A stretch of DNA of 64,000 bases from Aeromonas hydrophila subsp. hydrophila ATCC 7966 (GTDB lineage: Bacteria; Pseudomonadota; Gammaproteobacteria; Enterobacterales; Aeromonadaceae). Positions 47,953-56,825 of the stretch are shown here, in pieces. The notes beneath the pieces were generated by a model. That model was given only the letters and a program-made list of their open reading frames with translations. It was not told where the DNA came from and did not search any database. The stretch spans positions 662,501 through 726,500 of the forward strand of contig NC_008570.1 in the NCBI RefSeq assembly GCF_000014805.1, given 5' to 3'. The position numbers were made by a program, and so were the translations under genes. Numbering within the stretch: the stretch's first letter is position 1; every line of letters starts with the position of its first letter.

Positions 47953-48420
47953 ATGAGACTAACTAGCTATACCGATTTTGGATTGAGAGCCCTGCTCTAT
48001 CTGGCGACCCTGCCGGAGGGCGAATTGTCGAGCGTGGCCAAGGTCTCCGCCTTGTATGACGTCTCCCGCAATCACATGGTGAAGGTGGTGAACCAGCTGG
48101 TGAAACTGGGCTATCTGCAGTCCCAGCGTGGCAAGAATGGCGGGATCCGGATGGCCTGTGCACCGGAGACCGTCAACATCGGTCAGGTGATCCGGGCGCT
48201 GGAAGGGAATCTGGACGGGATAGATTGCGGCTCGCCGGCCTGCCACATCGTCTCGGTCTGTCTGCTGAAGAATGCCCTGAAGGAGGCGATGAACGCCTTT
48301 CTGGCGGTGATGGACAGCTATACCCTGCAAGACCTGCTGGCCAATCGCGACGAGCTGCAGAAGGTATTTGGCGAATTGATTCCGACTCTGGTGCTGGAGC
48401 CGGATGAAGAGAGCGAGTGA
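47953..48420 (+). CDS. nsrR: Nitric oxide-sensing repressor NsrR (Rrf2 family)
   Basis: A 155-residue Rrf2-type regulator. The winged helix contains LTSYTDFGLRALLYLATL and SRNHMVKVVNQLVKLGYL. Three Cys (C92, C97, C103, in DCGSPACHIVSVC) match the iron-sulphur cluster ligands of NsrR. Nitric oxide damages the cluster and releases DNA. Divergent from hmp, its classic target. IscR is excluded by the cysteine spacing and location. Confidence 0.92.
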   Translation: MRLTSYTDFGLRALLYLATLPEGELSSVAKVSALYDVSRNHMVKVVNQLVKLGYLQSQRGKNGGIRMACAPETVNIGQVIRALEGNLDGIDCGSPACHIVSVCLLKNALKEAMNAFLAVMDSYTLQDLLANRDELQKVFGELIPTLVLEPDEESE

Positions 48421-48428
48421 GCAAGCAA

Positions 48429-48454
48429 AAAGGCTGCCAGTGGCAGCCTTTTTT
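48429..48454. terminator. Shared terminator of nsrR and yfjD
   Basis: Stem AGGCTGCC/GGCAGCCT with loop AGT, A-rich before and T-rich after, between converging genes; the yfjD stop codon lies at its edge. Confidence 0.8.
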
Positions 48455-49734
48455 CAATCTTCAAAGCCAGACTCGTTACGGTATAAATCAGGCATTATCC
48501 GCGCCATCTTCACCATATTGTTCTCCACTTCCAGGATCTCGATGGGGTAACCGGCCAGCCGCAGGCTGATGTTGGGCTGGGGGATCTCCTCCAGGTATTC
48601 CAGGATGGCGCCATTGAGCGTTCTGGGCCCGTCGATGGGCAGTTGCCAGCTCATCTCCTTGTTCAGCTCGCGGATGCTGGCCGAGCCCTCCACCAGGAAG
48701 GAGCCGTCCGGCTGGGGGTGGATCTCGTCGCTGGGAGCGGGGGTCATGGAGGTGGTGAAGTCGCCCACTATCTCTTCCAGAATGTCGTCCAGGGTGATCA
48801 GTCCCTGAATGTCGCCGTACTCGTCAACGATGAGGCCGATCCGCTCCTTGTTGCGCTGGAACTTGGCCAGCTGGACGTTGAGCGGCGTTCCCTCCGGGAT
48901 GAAGTAGATCTCGTCCACCTCCCGCAGCAGGCTCGACTTGTTGAACTGATCCCTGGCCATCAGCCGCAGTGCGTCGCGGGCGTGCAGAAAGCCCACCACG
49001 TCGTCGATGTTGTCGCGATAGAGCAGGATCTTGGTGTGGGCGCAGTGGGCCAGCTGGCGCAGTATGGTTTTCCAGTCGTCGTTGATGTCGATGGCGTAGA
49101 TCTCGCTGCGCGGCACCATGATGTGTTCCACCGTCATCTTGTCCAGATCCAGAATGCTGAGCAGCATCTCCTGATGACGCTGGGGGATGAGGCTGCCGGC
49201 CTCGTTGACGATGGTGCGCAGCTCCTCGGTATTGAGGGCGTCATCCTTGCTGGGGTTGAGCCGCAGCAGCTTGAGCAGGCCGCTGGTGATGCCGTTGATC
49301 AGCCAGACCAGCGGCGAGAGCGGCACCATCAGCCCCTTGAGCACCCAGGAGGCTGGGTAGGCAATCTTCTCCGGGAACATGGCCGCCAGGGTCTTGGGGG
49401 TCACTTCACCAAACACCAGCACGATCAGGGTCAGGCCGAAGGTGGCGATGGCCACCCCGAGATCGCCGAAGACGCGGATACAGACGATGGTGGCGATGGC
49501 CGAGGCGAGAATGTTGACCAAATTGTTGCCGATCAGGATCAGCCCCAGCAGGCGATCCGGGCGGGAGAGCAGCTTTTCTACCCGGCGGGCGGCCTTGTGT
49601 TTGGTCTGGGCCAGATGCCGCAACTTGTAGCGGTTGAGGGACATCATGCCGGTTTCGGAACTGGAGAAAAAAGCAGACAAGAGGATCAAGATAACGAGAA
49701 CAATCAGCAATGTACTCGTTGAGATACTGTCCAA
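48454..49734 (-). CDS. yfjD: CorB/YfjD family CBS-domain transporter (CNNM/DUF21)
   Basis: A 426-residue membrane protein: DUF21 transmembrane domain with about four helices (residues 1-190; LSAFFSSSETGMMSLNRYK, then LILIGNNLVNILASAIA), two CBS domains (about 205-325; VEHIMVPRSEIYAID, IVDEYGDIQGLITLDDILEEIVGD, each split here) and a C-terminal CorC_HlyC domain. CNNM/CorB proteins export magnesium or regulate cobalt/magnesium balance. In E. coli yfjD and ypjD lie beside ffh, exactly as here. The gene ends against the nsrR terminator. Confidence 0.9.
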   Translation of the reverse strand: MDSISTSTLLIVLVILILLSAFFSSSETGMMSLNRYKLRHLAQTKHKAARRVEKLLSRPDRLLGLILIGNNLVNILASAIATIVCIRVFGDLGVAIATFGLTLIVLVFGEVTPKTLAAMFPEKIAYPASWVLKGLMVPLSPLVWLINGITSGLLKLLRLNPSKDDALNTEELRTIVNEAGSLIPQRHQEMLLSILDLDKMTVEHIMVPRSEIYAIDINDDWKTILRQLAHCAHTKILLYRDNIDDVVGFLHARDALRLMARDQFNKSSLLREVDEIYFIPEGTPLNVQLAKFQRNKERIGLIVDEYGDIQGLITLDDILEEIVGDFTTSMTPAPSDEIHPQPDGSFLVEGSASIRELNKEMSWQLPIDGPRTLNGAILEYLEEIPQPNISLRLAGYPIEILEVENNMVKMARIMPDLYRNESGFED

Positions 49735-49774
49735 GAAGGGCTCCTGTGGGAGTGGGTGATAAAAAGGGCGGCGG

Positions 49775-50566
49775 TCAGCTCAACAAGACTTCTTTGACGA
49801 AGCGGCTGCCAAAATAGGCCAGGGTCAGAATGAAGCTGCCGATCAGGCTCAGGGTGATGACCTTGCGGCCGCGCCAGCCACGAGTATGGTGGCCCCACAG
49901 CAGCAGCACGTAGACGCACCAGGCCAGGATCGAGAGGATGGCCTTGTGGGATTTGCCCTGGGCGAACATGTCTTCGAGGAAGAACAGGCCGGAGGCAATG
50001 GAGAGAGTCAGCAGGAACAGACCCGCCGAGATGAGCTGGAACAGCCGCTTCTCCACCGTCATCAGGGGCGGCATGGCGGGCAGCTGGCTGATCTTGCGCG
50101 ACTTCAGCTGCCGGTCCAGACAGGCGAGCTGCAGCGCAAACAGGCAGGCGATCATCAATACCGAGTAGGCCATCAGCGCCAGACCAATGTGCAACAGCAG
50201 CTGGGGATGGGCTTCCAGATGGGTGATGTAGCGACCGGGAATGAGGGCGCTGGCGGCCAGCAGCAGGGCCGAGAAGCTGTAGACCACCGGCAGCAGGATC
50301 CAGCCGTTGAAGCGGCGGGTGACGCAGGTCATGAAGCAGCTGATGATGAGACTGACCAGCGAGGCGACGTTGAGCATGCTCAGATTCTGGCCGGAGTGAG
50401 TCACCAGCACTTCGCCGGCCACGGCGGTGCCATGGGCGATCAGGGCCAGTCCGATGCAGGCAAACAGGGGGGCTTGTCCCACTGGTTTGGCACTGAGCAG
50501 CAGGTGCAGAGAGGCGATGATGGCCAGCAGATAGAACGCCAAGGCCAGAACAGAGATCACGATCAT
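49775..50566 (-). CDS. ypjD: YpjD family inner-membrane protein (CcsA-like)
   Basis: A 263-residue protein with eight hydrophobic helices and the cytochrome c assembly (CcsA/CcmC-type) core: the family's TrpGly-like region is reduced to KSHKAILSILAWCVYVLLLW near the C terminus. Start ATG 50566 (MIVISVLALAFYLLAI). E. coli YpjD has the same position beside yfjD and ffh and no proven function, though links to magnesium/cobalt transport were proposed. It lies upstream of yfjD on the same strand, 40 bases apart, so probably cotranscribed. Confidence 0.85.
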   Translation of the reverse strand: MIVISVLALAFYLLAIIASLHLLLSAKPVGQAPLFACIGLALIAHGTAVAGEVLVTHSGQNLSMLNVASLVSLIISCFMTCVTRRFNGWILLPVVYSFSALLLAASALIPGRYITHLEAHPQLLLHIGLALMAYSVLMIACLFALQLACLDRQLKSRKISQLPAMPPLMTVEKRLFQLISAGLFLLTLSIASGLFFLEDMFAQGKSHKAILSILAWCVYVLLLWGHHTRGWRGRKVITLSLIGSFILTLAYFGSRFVKEVLLS

Positions 50567-50799
50567 AACCGGGTCGTTGTCGAGCAAGCGATTGGGAATA
50601 GGAAGGGCAGTATACCTTGCACAAGATGTGCTCGCCAGTTGTGCAGCCGCCAATCCGCCCATATATAGGCAGCAGTCTGCCGCAGCGGCGCGCACCAGAA
50701 GGTGCGCCGGCACCGGCCGAAATACCAGCCGCCAGCCCTTTTTGAGGGCAGGCCACCGTCGTGTGCGGCGAATAATCGTCCTCATTGCGCCGGCTGAGG

Positions 50800-50805
50800 T
50801 ATAAT
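50800..50805 (+). promoter_or_regulatory. Probable -10 element of ffh
   Basis: A perfect TATAAT lies 36 bases before the ffh start; no good -35 element is seen at 16-18 bases (CGTCCT-like). Confidence 0.45.
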
Positions 50806-50840
50806 GCCCCCATTTGTTACGCCAAGAACCGGAATGCGTC

Positions 50841-52217
50841 ATGTTTGAGAATTTGACTGAACGACTCTCGCGCACCCTGCGCAATGTCAGCGGCCGTGGT
50901 CGTCTGACCGAAGAGAACATCAAAGAGACCTTGCGCGAAGTTCGCATGGCGCTGCTCGAGGCGGACGTCGCCCTGCCGGTGGTGCGTGACTTCGTGGCTC
51001 GCGTCAAGGAGCGGGCGGTTGGCCAGGAAGTGGCCAAGTCCCTGAGCCCGGGCCAGGCCTTCATCAAGATTGTGCATGGCGAACTGGTCTCCGTGATGGG
51101 GGAGGCCAACGAGCAGCTCAACCTGGCAGCCCAGCCACCGGCCATCATCCTGATGGCGGGTCTGCAGGGTGCCGGTAAAACCACCACGGTCGGCAAGCTG
51201 GCCAAGCTGCTCAAAGAGCGCAGCAAGAAAAAGGTGCTGGTAGTCAGTGCCGACGTCTATCGTCCGGCGGCGATCAAACAGCTGGAAACCCTGGCCAATG
51301 ACATCGGTGTGGACTTCTTCCCGAGCGATGCCAGCCAGAAGCCGGTCGACATCGCCAATGCGGCTATCGATCAGGCGCGCAAGAAGTTCTATGACGTGGT
51401 GATCGTCGATACCGCCGGCCGCCTGCACGTCGACAGCGACATGATGGACGAGATCAAACATCTCCACGCTACCATCAAGCCAGTCGAGACCCTGTTCGTG
51501 GTGGATGCCATGACCGGTCAGGATGCCGCCAACACCGCCAAGGCCTTCAACGAGGCGCTGCCGCTCACCGGCGTGATCCTCACCAAGGCGGACGGTGATG
51601 CCCGCGGTGGTGCCGCCCTGTCGGTGCGCCACATCACCGGCAAGCCGGTCAAGTTCATCGGTATGGGCGAGAAGACCGATGCGCTGGAGCCGTTCCACCC
51701 GGATCGTCTGGCCTCCCGCATCCTCGGCATGGGCGACGTGCTCTCTCTCATCGAAGAGGTGGAGCGCAACGTCGATAAAGAGAAGGCGGCCAAGCTGGCC
51801 AGCAAGGTCAAGAGCGGCAAGGGCTTCGATCTGGAAGATTTCCGCGAGCAGCTGGCCCAGATGCGCAACATGGGCGGCATGATGGGCATGCTCGACAAGC
51901 TGCCGGGCATGTCCGGCCTGCCGGACAACATCAAGGATCAGATGGATGACAAGCTCACTGTGCGGATGGAGGCCATCATCAGCTCCATGACGCCCAAGGA
52001 GCGTGCCCATCCCGACCTCATCAAGGGCTCTCGCAAGCGTCGTATCGCTGCAGGCTCGGGCATGCAGGTGCAGGATGTGAACAAGCTGCTCAAGCAGTTC
52101 ACCGAGATGCAGCGGATGATGAAGAAGATGTCCGGCAAGGGTGGCATGCGCAAGATGATGGGGCAGATGAAGAACATGCTGCCACCGGGATTCGGTGGTG
52201 GCCGCGGCCCCTTCTGA
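50841..52217 (+). CDS. ffh: Signal recognition particle protein Ffh
   Basis: A 458-residue SRP GTPase. The N domain is followed by the G domain with GLQGAGKTTT (G1), DTAGRLHVD, TKADGDARGG and the closing loop GMGEKTDALEPF. The C-terminal M domain is Met-rich (NMGGMMGMLDKLPGM and the MMKKMSGKGGMRKMM stretch) and binds 4.5S RNA and signal sequences. ATG 50841 begins MFENLTERLSRTLRN; the longer frame is not used. It targets membrane proteins co-translationally together with FtsY. Confidence 0.96.
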   Translation: MFENLTERLSRTLRNVSGRGRLTEENIKETLREVRMALLEADVALPVVRDFVARVKERAVGQEVAKSLSPGQAFIKIVHGELVSVMGEANEQLNLAAQPPAIILMAGLQGAGKTTTVGKLAKLLKERSKKKVLVVSADVYRPAAIKQLETLANDIGVDFFPSDASQKPVDIANAAIDQARKKFYDVVIVDTAGRLHVDSDMMDEIKHLHATIKPVETLFVVDAMTGQDAANTAKAFNEALPLTGVILTKADGDARGGAALSVRHITGKPVKFIGMGEKTDALEPFHPDRLASRILGMGDVLSLIEEVERNVDKEKAAKLASKVKSGKGFDLEDFREQLAQMRNMGGMMGMLDKLPGMSGLPDNIKDQMDDKLTVRMEAIISSMTPKERAHPDLIKGSRKRRIAAGSGMQVQDVNKLLKQFTEMQRMMKKMSGKGGMRKMMGQMKNMLPPGFGGGRGPF

Positions 52218-52241
52218 TTGCCGGGTCGTCATGCACACGTC

Positions 52242-52268
52242 AAGGGCTCACCATGGGTGGGCCCTTTT
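52242..52268 (+). terminator. Terminator of ffh
   Basis: Stem AAGGGC-CACC/GGTG-GCCCTT with one wobble position and loop ATG, then TTTT, 24 bases after the stop. Confidence 0.7.
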
Positions 52269-52303
52269 CATGGGGCCGCTTGTGCAAAAAATGGCTGGCT
52301 TGG

Positions 52304-52331
52304 TTGCAATTATTACGAATCCAAGTAGAAT
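52304..52331 (+). promoter_or_regulatory. Promoter of the rpsP-rimM-trmD-rplS operon
   Basis: TTGCAA (52304-52309) and TAGAAT (52326-52331) with a 16-base spacer lie 70 bases before rpsP. The transcribed leader holds GC-rich repeats. Confidence 0.55.
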
Positions 52332-52401
52332 TACGCGGCTTATTTTAAGCTAGGGTCCGCGTGTTTGCGGGCCTTGTTCATTAGATGTTAATGAGGACGA
52401 T

Positions 52402-52650
52402 ATGGTAACCATTCGTTTACAACGTGGTGGCGCGAAAAAGCGTCCGTTCTACCAGGTAGTAGTTGCTGACAGCCGTAACGCCCGTGACGGTCGTTTCATC
52501 GAGCGCGTTGGTTTCTTCAACCCGGTTGCTTCTGGTAACGCTGAAAAGCTGAACCTGGACCTGGCTCGCATCGAGCATTGGGTTGGTACTGGTGCCGCTG
52601 TTTCTGACCGCGTTGCCAAGCTGATCAAAGACGCTGCCAAAGCTGCTTAA
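52402..52650 (+). CDS. rpsP: 30S ribosomal protein S16
   Basis: An 82-residue S16 protein, starting [20 protein letters not shown], with [19 protein letters not shown] typical of the family. Codon use is that of a highly expressed gene. First gene of the rpsP-rimM-trmD-rplS operon in the canonical order. Confidence 0.98.
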   Translation: MVTIRLQRGGAKKRPFYQVVVADSRNARDGRFIERVGFFNPVASGNAEKLNLDLARIEHWVGTGAAVSDRVAKLIKDAAKAA

Positions 52651-52674
52651 TCAGCCAAACGGTAAGGAGTTAAG

Positions 52675-53196
52675 GTGGAAAAACCTGTAGTTCTGGGCAC
52701 CCTGGGTACCGTTTACGGCATCAAGGGCTGGCTTAAAGTGAACTCCTTCACCGATGTTGCCGAAGCGATTTTCGATTACAACCCCTGGCTGATCAATCAG
52801 AACGGGGTGTGGCGTGAAATTCAGGTTTCATCTTGGAAGCGTCACAACAAGGGTCTGATCTGCAAACTCGATGGTATCGACGTGCGCGAGGATGCCCTGG
52901 CATTGACCAATGTCGAGATTGGCGTAGCCGCCGATCTGTTGCCTGCGTTGCCTGAGGGCGAGTTCTACTGGCGTGACCTGATTGGTTGCTCGGTAGTGAC
53001 CACCAAGGGATACGACCTGGGCAAGGTGACCGAATTGATGGAAACCGGCTCCAACGATGTGTTGGTGGTTGAGGCCAATGTAAAAGATGCCTTTGGTGCG
53101 AAGGAGCGGTTGATTCCGTTCCTGGAAGAGCAGGTGATCAAGAACATTGATCTGACTGCTCGAACAATCGAAGTTGATTGGGATCCTGGTTTCTAG
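52675..53196 (+). CDS. rimM: Ribosome maturation factor RimM
   Basis: A 173-residue protein. The N-terminal domain reads [22 protein letters not shown] and the C-terminal PRC-barrel domain contains [20 protein letters not shown], each split here. It assists 30S head assembly with S19 and S13. GTG start at 52675 follows AAGGAG; spacing to rpsP is 24 bases. Confidence 0.97.
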
Positions 53197-53230
53197 TTTC
53201 CCGCGCTAACACGGGTGCCGGAGGTTTCTT

Positions 53231-53980
53231 ATGTGGATTGGGGTGATTAGCCTCTTCCCTGAAATGTTCCGAGCCATTACCGAGCACGGGGTAACGGGTC
53301 GGGCCGTCAAGAGTGGCCTGCTGCAGATTGAGTGCTGGAACCCCCGGGACTTTACCCACGACAAACACCGTACGGTCGATGATCGTCCTTATGGTGGTGG
53401 GCCCGGCATGTTAATGATGGTTCAGCCGCTGCGTGACGCGATTCATGCAGCCAAGCAAGCGGCGGGAGACGGGGCGAAAGTCATCTATCTCTCTCCTCAG
53501 GGACGCAAGCTGACTCAAGCGGGCGTGACCGAGTTGGCGACGAATCAGAAACTGATTCTGGTCGCCGGTCGATACGAAGGTATCGATGAACGCGTGATAC
53601 AAACCGAAGTCGACGAAGAGTGGTCTATCGGGGATTACGTGTTAAGTGGTGGCGAATTGCCTGCCATGACCCTGATCGATGCGGTTTCGCGTCTGGTCCC
53701 GGGGGTTTTGGGCGATCAGGCCAGTGCCGAGCAGGACTCCTTCACGGATGGCCTGCTGGATCATCCCCACTACACTCGGCCGGAGTTGTTGGATGGATTG
53801 GCGGTGCCAGAGGCGCTGACAAGCGGCAATCACGAAGTGATTCGGCGCTGGCGGCTCAAGCAATCGCTCGGACGAACCTGGCAGAGAAGGCCGGAACTTA
53901 TTAACAACCTAGCTCTGACTGACGAGCAAGAATCACTTCTTGCCGAGTATGTCCGCGAAGTGCGTGACAGCGTTAAGTAG
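53231..53980 (+). CDS. trmD: tRNA (guanine-N1)-methyltransferase
   Basis: A 249-residue SPOUT enzyme making m1G37 in tRNA, needed for frame maintenance. The trefoil-knot core includes [32 protein letters not shown] and the [21 protein letters not shown] segment, split here. Length matches family members. Start 53231 ([13 protein letters not shown]) has GGAGG upstream. Confidence 0.98.
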   Translation: MWIGVISLFPEMFRAITEHGVTGRAVKSGLLQIECWNPRDFTHDKHRTVDDRPYGGGPGMLMMVQPLRDAIHAAKQAAGDGAKVIYLSPQGRKLTQAGVTELATNQKLILVAGRYEGIDERVIQTEVDEEWSIGDYVLSGGELPAMTLIDAVSRLVPGVLGDQASAEQDSFTDGLLDHPHYTRPELLDGLAVPEALTSGNHEVIRRWRLKQSLGRTWQRRPELINNLALTDEQESLLAEYVREVRDSVK

Positions 53981-54012
53981 AGTTTTCAGTTTATCCTAGG
54001 TAAGGAAAGACA

Positions 54013-54360
54013 ATGAGCAAGATTATTCAGCAGCTTGAACAAGAGCAACTGCGTACCGACATCCCGGCTTTTGCCCAGGGCGACACCGTACGTGTTCAAG
54101 TTCGTGTTAAAGAAGGTGGTAAAGAGCGTCTGCAGGCTTTCGAAGGCATCGTTATTGCCAAGCGTAACCGCGGTCTGCACTCTGCTTTCACCGTTCGCAA
54201 GATCTCCAACGGCGAAGGTGTTGAGCGTGTATTCCAGACTCACTCTCCGCTGATCCACAGTGTAGAACTGAAGCGTCGTGGTGATGTTCGCCGCGCCAAA
54301 CTGTACTACCTGCGCAACCTGTCCGGCAAAGCTGCTCGTATCAAAGAGAAGCTCAACTAA
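54013..54360 (+). CDS. rplS: 50S ribosomal protein L19
   Basis: A 115-residue L19 protein at the 30S-50S interface, with [21 protein letters not shown] and [21 protein letters not shown], each split here. Starts 32 bases after trmD and ends the operon; a strong terminator follows. Confidence 0.98.
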
Positions 54361-54410
54361 TTCGATTCGAATTGGTGTCGGTATGTCGGCGAAAAGCTCG
54401 ACAGGTAGTG

Positions 54411-54437
54411 AAAAGGCTCGCCAATGGCGAGCCTTTT
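54411..54437. terminator. Terminator of the rpsP operon
   Basis: Stem AAAGGCTCGCCA and its complement with a single-base centre, then six T; it can also end the convergent gene at 54464. Confidence 0.88.
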
Positions 54438-54463
54438 TTGTATCCGCTTTCGGGTGTGTCGGC

Positions 54464-54793
54464 TCAACCTGGCTGGCTGACCCGCACCACCGAGTTGTCG
54501 CGTCCGAAGGGACCGGGCACGTAGTCATCCGCCGCCCAGTCGTTGTCGTAGTGGGTCTCCCCGTTGGGTTGCACCAGCTGGTAGCAATACTCGAAATGAG
54601 CGGGACCGTCGGTCGGCAGATTGAGGGTGGTCTTGAACTCACCGCTCTTCATCCGCTTGAGCTCGATGGGTTGCCACTGGCTGAACTCCCCCAGCAACAG
54701 CACCTGCTCGGCCTCTCCTGCTGCCTCTTTTTCCACGGCAAAGGTCACCTTGACCTCGGGGCGGGACTTGAGAAATTGCTTGTTGATCGGCAT
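54464..54793 (-). CDS. Small stand-alone glycogen-binding/isoamylase early-set domain protein
   Basis: A 109-residue single-domain protein. The segment VTFAVEKEAAGEAEQVLLLGEFSQWQPIELKRM, split here, and FEYCYQLVQPNGETHYDNDWAADDYVPG, also split, match the AMPK-type carbohydrate-binding and isoamylase N-terminal early-set fold. The Trp in FSQWQP and in NDWAADDY would contact an alpha-glucan. There is no enzyme domain, so it may bind glycogen or regulate a partner. The function is not established. It is convergent with rplS. Confidence 0.75.
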   Translation of the reverse strand: MPINKQFLKSRPEVKVTFAVEKEAAGEAEQVLLLGEFSQWQPIELKRMKSGEFKTTLNLPTDGPAHFEYCYQLVQPNGETHYDNDWAADDYVPGPFGRDNSVVRVSQPG

Positions 54794-54875
54794 GACGCCT
54801 CCTTGTCCTGATTGCGAAGAAATAGCTGCTGGCTATTTTTATATCACTTTATGACAAAGATGTTGATAACAGAGA

Positions 54876-55550
54876 TCAAGCGGGCAGGGCAAAGTGGCGC
54901 TGCAGCAGCCCGTGGGTAAAGCCTATCTTGAGGTAAAAGCCGCGCGGCAGGGTCATGATCGGTTGGCCATTGCGGCCGATGGCCCGGGTCAGAGCCTTGT
55001 TGTTGGCCGCTTTGGGACGCAGTTGCAGCACCTGGCCGTGGCGGGCGCTGATCTGCTCCACCTCTCCCAGCACTATCATGTCCATCAGCTCTTCCCAGTC
55101 TTGGCGCAGCAGCCGCTCCTCCTCTTCATTCGGACTCCACAACAGCGGCATGCCGATCCGGCGCTCACCGATGGGGATCTCGCGGCTGCCCTCCACCGGG
55201 ATCCAGAGCACGCGGGAGAGCTTGTTGCGCACATTGGATAGTTCCCACTGCTGGCCGCTGACACCGATCAGCGGTGCCACGCAGACGAAGGTCGTCTCCA
55301 GCGGTTTGCCCTGAGGATCGATGGGGATCGTCTTGAGTTCGATGCCGAGATCCGGGAAGTCCTGTTCGGGCTTGCTGCCGGCGCTGGCCCCCAGCTGCCA
55401 CTCGATCAGCTGGCCAACCCAGCCCTTGTCACGACGCAGATCCGCCGGCACGGCGATGTCGGCCGTGGCGGCCAGCTGGGCCAGCGTGAAGCCCGCCATG
55501 GCATAGGCGCGGGCCAGCAATTCCTGCTCTGACTGGGGGTTGGTGGGCAT
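54876..55550 (-). CDS. mutH: DNA mismatch repair endonuclease MutH
   Basis: A 224-residue endonuclease cutting the unmethylated strand of hemimethylated GATC. The catalytic set is in [14 protein letters not shown] (Asp, Glu, Lys), preceded by [22 protein letters not shown], split here. Requires MutL and Dam methylation, so the genome is Dam-methylated. It is divergent from rppH with the 733-base DnaA-box region between them, as in E. coli. Confidence 0.95.
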   Translation of the reverse strand: MPTNPQSEQELLARAYAMAGFTLAQLAATADIAVPADLRRDKGWVGQLIEWQLGASAGSKPEQDFPDLGIELKTIPIDPQGKPLETTFVCVAPLIGVSGQQWELSNVRNKLSRVLWIPVEGSREIPIGERRIGMPLLWSPNEEEERLLRQDWEELMDMIVLGEVEQISARHGQVLQLRPKAANNKALTRAIGRNGQPIMTLPRGFYLKIGFTHGLLQRHFALPA

Positions 55551-55776
55551 GGGTCACTCCTGCAAAGGGGGATTATTCTAGCAACTCTGATCCTCGCTGA
55601 GGATCGCTGTTTTTATAACCGATCCTGGCAGGGGTATGCACAGGGGGGGCTGTTTTGTGAGTAAGTGCTTATCATAATGATTTTAAACGAATTTGTCTCT
55701 ATGTCGTCGGTCATTGATCGGCAGGATCCAGGCTCAAAATAGTTGTCCAAGGGTTTGCTCGCGCTGTTGCACACAG

Positions 55777-55785
55777 TTATCCACA
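55777..55785 (+). promoter_or_regulatory. DnaA box
   Basis: TTATCCACA, identical to the strongest oriC box consensus. Six bases later an inverted imperfect copy (CTTGGATAA) follows. Confidence 0.75.
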
Positions 55786-55895
55786 GAAATCTTGGATAAC
55801 TGCCGGCAAGTGCTAATAGTTGGCTCATTGTTACAAAAAAATGTGAAACAGCACCGATTTTAACGGCGATTCCAGAGCAGATAGTGTGCCACTCC

Positions 55896-55904
55896 TGTGG
55901 ATAA
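55896..55904 (-). promoter_or_regulatory. DnaA box
   Basis: TGTGGATAA, the exact reverse complement of TTATCCACA, facing the first box at 110 bases. Confidence 0.75.
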
Positions 55905-56114
55905 AATAGCCGTGGTGGATCTTTGAACAGTCGAACTTGTTCACAATCGAGATCCCGGATCGCCGGCCGTGAAAGACATGGATCTTGATCCAGCATTGAT
56001 TGTTTAACACCATGTATTTAAATACATATTCTGTTTTTATCAACATGGGGTATGCTGTCGCCTGGTTTGGATCAGATAAATGAAACTACTGTATATACCT
56101 GCTTGCTCACAGGC

Positions 56115-56123
56115 TTATGCACA
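56115..56123 (+). promoter_or_regulatory. DnaA box
   Basis: TTATGCACA, matching TTATNCACA, near the rppH-proximal end of the cluster. Confidence 0.65.
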
Positions 56124-56283
56124 GTCTGGGTGGGCAACTTGGCTCAGTTGATCCTTGGATTTGTTTATAAGTCGGCTTGAAATTGAAAGTTATTCATGAG
56201 TGGGGGATCGCAGTCCCTGTTTGCTGCCACGAGGTGAATGTGGAACAATCCCCTTATAGATTCAGCCTTTATAAGGTGATCAC

Positions 56284-56811
56284 GTGATAGATGGCGACGG
56301 GTTTCGTCCCAATGTCGGAATCGTGATCTGTAACCGTGACGGACAAGTATTGTGGGCTAAGCGCTATGGGCAGCACTCCTGGCAGTTTCCGCAGGGAGGG
56401 GTTGATGATGGTGAGACGCCGGAGCAGGCCATGTATCGTGAGCTGTATGAGGAGATAGGCCTCAAGCCCGAAGATGTGACCATCATGGCCACCAGTCGCA
56501 ACTGGCTGAAGTACCGCTTGCCCAAACGCCTCGTTCGTTGGGACAGTTCACCGGTCTGTATTGGCCAAAAACAAAAATGGTTCTTGCTGCAGCTGGATCC
56601 GGGCAGGGAGTCCAGGATCCAGTTCGGCTGTCATGGTCATCCCGAGTTTGATGACTGGCGTTGGGTCAGCTTCTGGTACCCGGTTCGTCAGGTCGTCTCC
56701 TTCAAGCGGGAAGTCTATCGACGGGTAATGAAGGAGTTTGCCCCGCTGGCAATGCCGGTGCCGGCAGTTCAGGTCAACAAGAAGGATGGGCGGCGCAATC
56801 GCCCCCGTTAA
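56284..56811 (+). CDS. rppH: RNA pyrophosphohydrolase
   Basis: A 175-residue Nudix hydrolase removing pyrophosphate from 5' mRNA ends, starting RNase E-dependent decay. The Nudix box is [22 protein letters not shown], split here, and it contains the REL-YEE core. N terminus [15 protein letters not shown] matches the family. GTG start at 56284 is used, with AAGG-like site upstream. ptsP follows 14 bases later, the usual rppH-ptsP pair. Confidence 0.95.
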   Translation: MIDGDGFRPNVGIVICNRDGQVLWAKRYGQHSWQFPQGGVDDGETPEQAMYRELYEEIGLKPEDVTIMATSRNWLKYRLPKRLVRWDSSPVCIGQKQKWFLLQLDPGRESRIQFGCHGHPEFDDWRWVSFWYPVRQVVSFKREVYRRVMKEFAPLAMPVPAVQVNKKDGRRNRPR

Positions 56812-56825
56812 GGAGCACAGATTAG

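Larger units (their letters stand above)
55551..56283. other. Long non-coding region with DnaA-box cluster, DARS2-like
   Basis: This 733-base AT-richer stretch between divergent mutH and rppH has no convincing gene. It contains three exact DnaA boxes of the type TTATNCACA (55777-55785 plus, 55896-55904 minus, 56115-56123 plus). Two more differ by one base (GTATGCACA 55634-55642, TTGTTCACA 55937-55945). A two-mismatch inverted partner of the first box lies at 55791-55799. As I recall, the E. coli DnaA-reactivating element DARS2 lies in the same mutH-rppH interval. DnaA-ATP regeneration at this site is the inference. A long frame on the minus strand (55613-55996) looks spurious. Confidence 0.65.

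Noticed and set aside
55613-55996. 127-codon minus-strand frame in the mutH-rppH gap
   Set aside because: It crosses the DnaA-box cluster, has no ribosome site or family features, and its composition looks like random translated AT-richer DNA.
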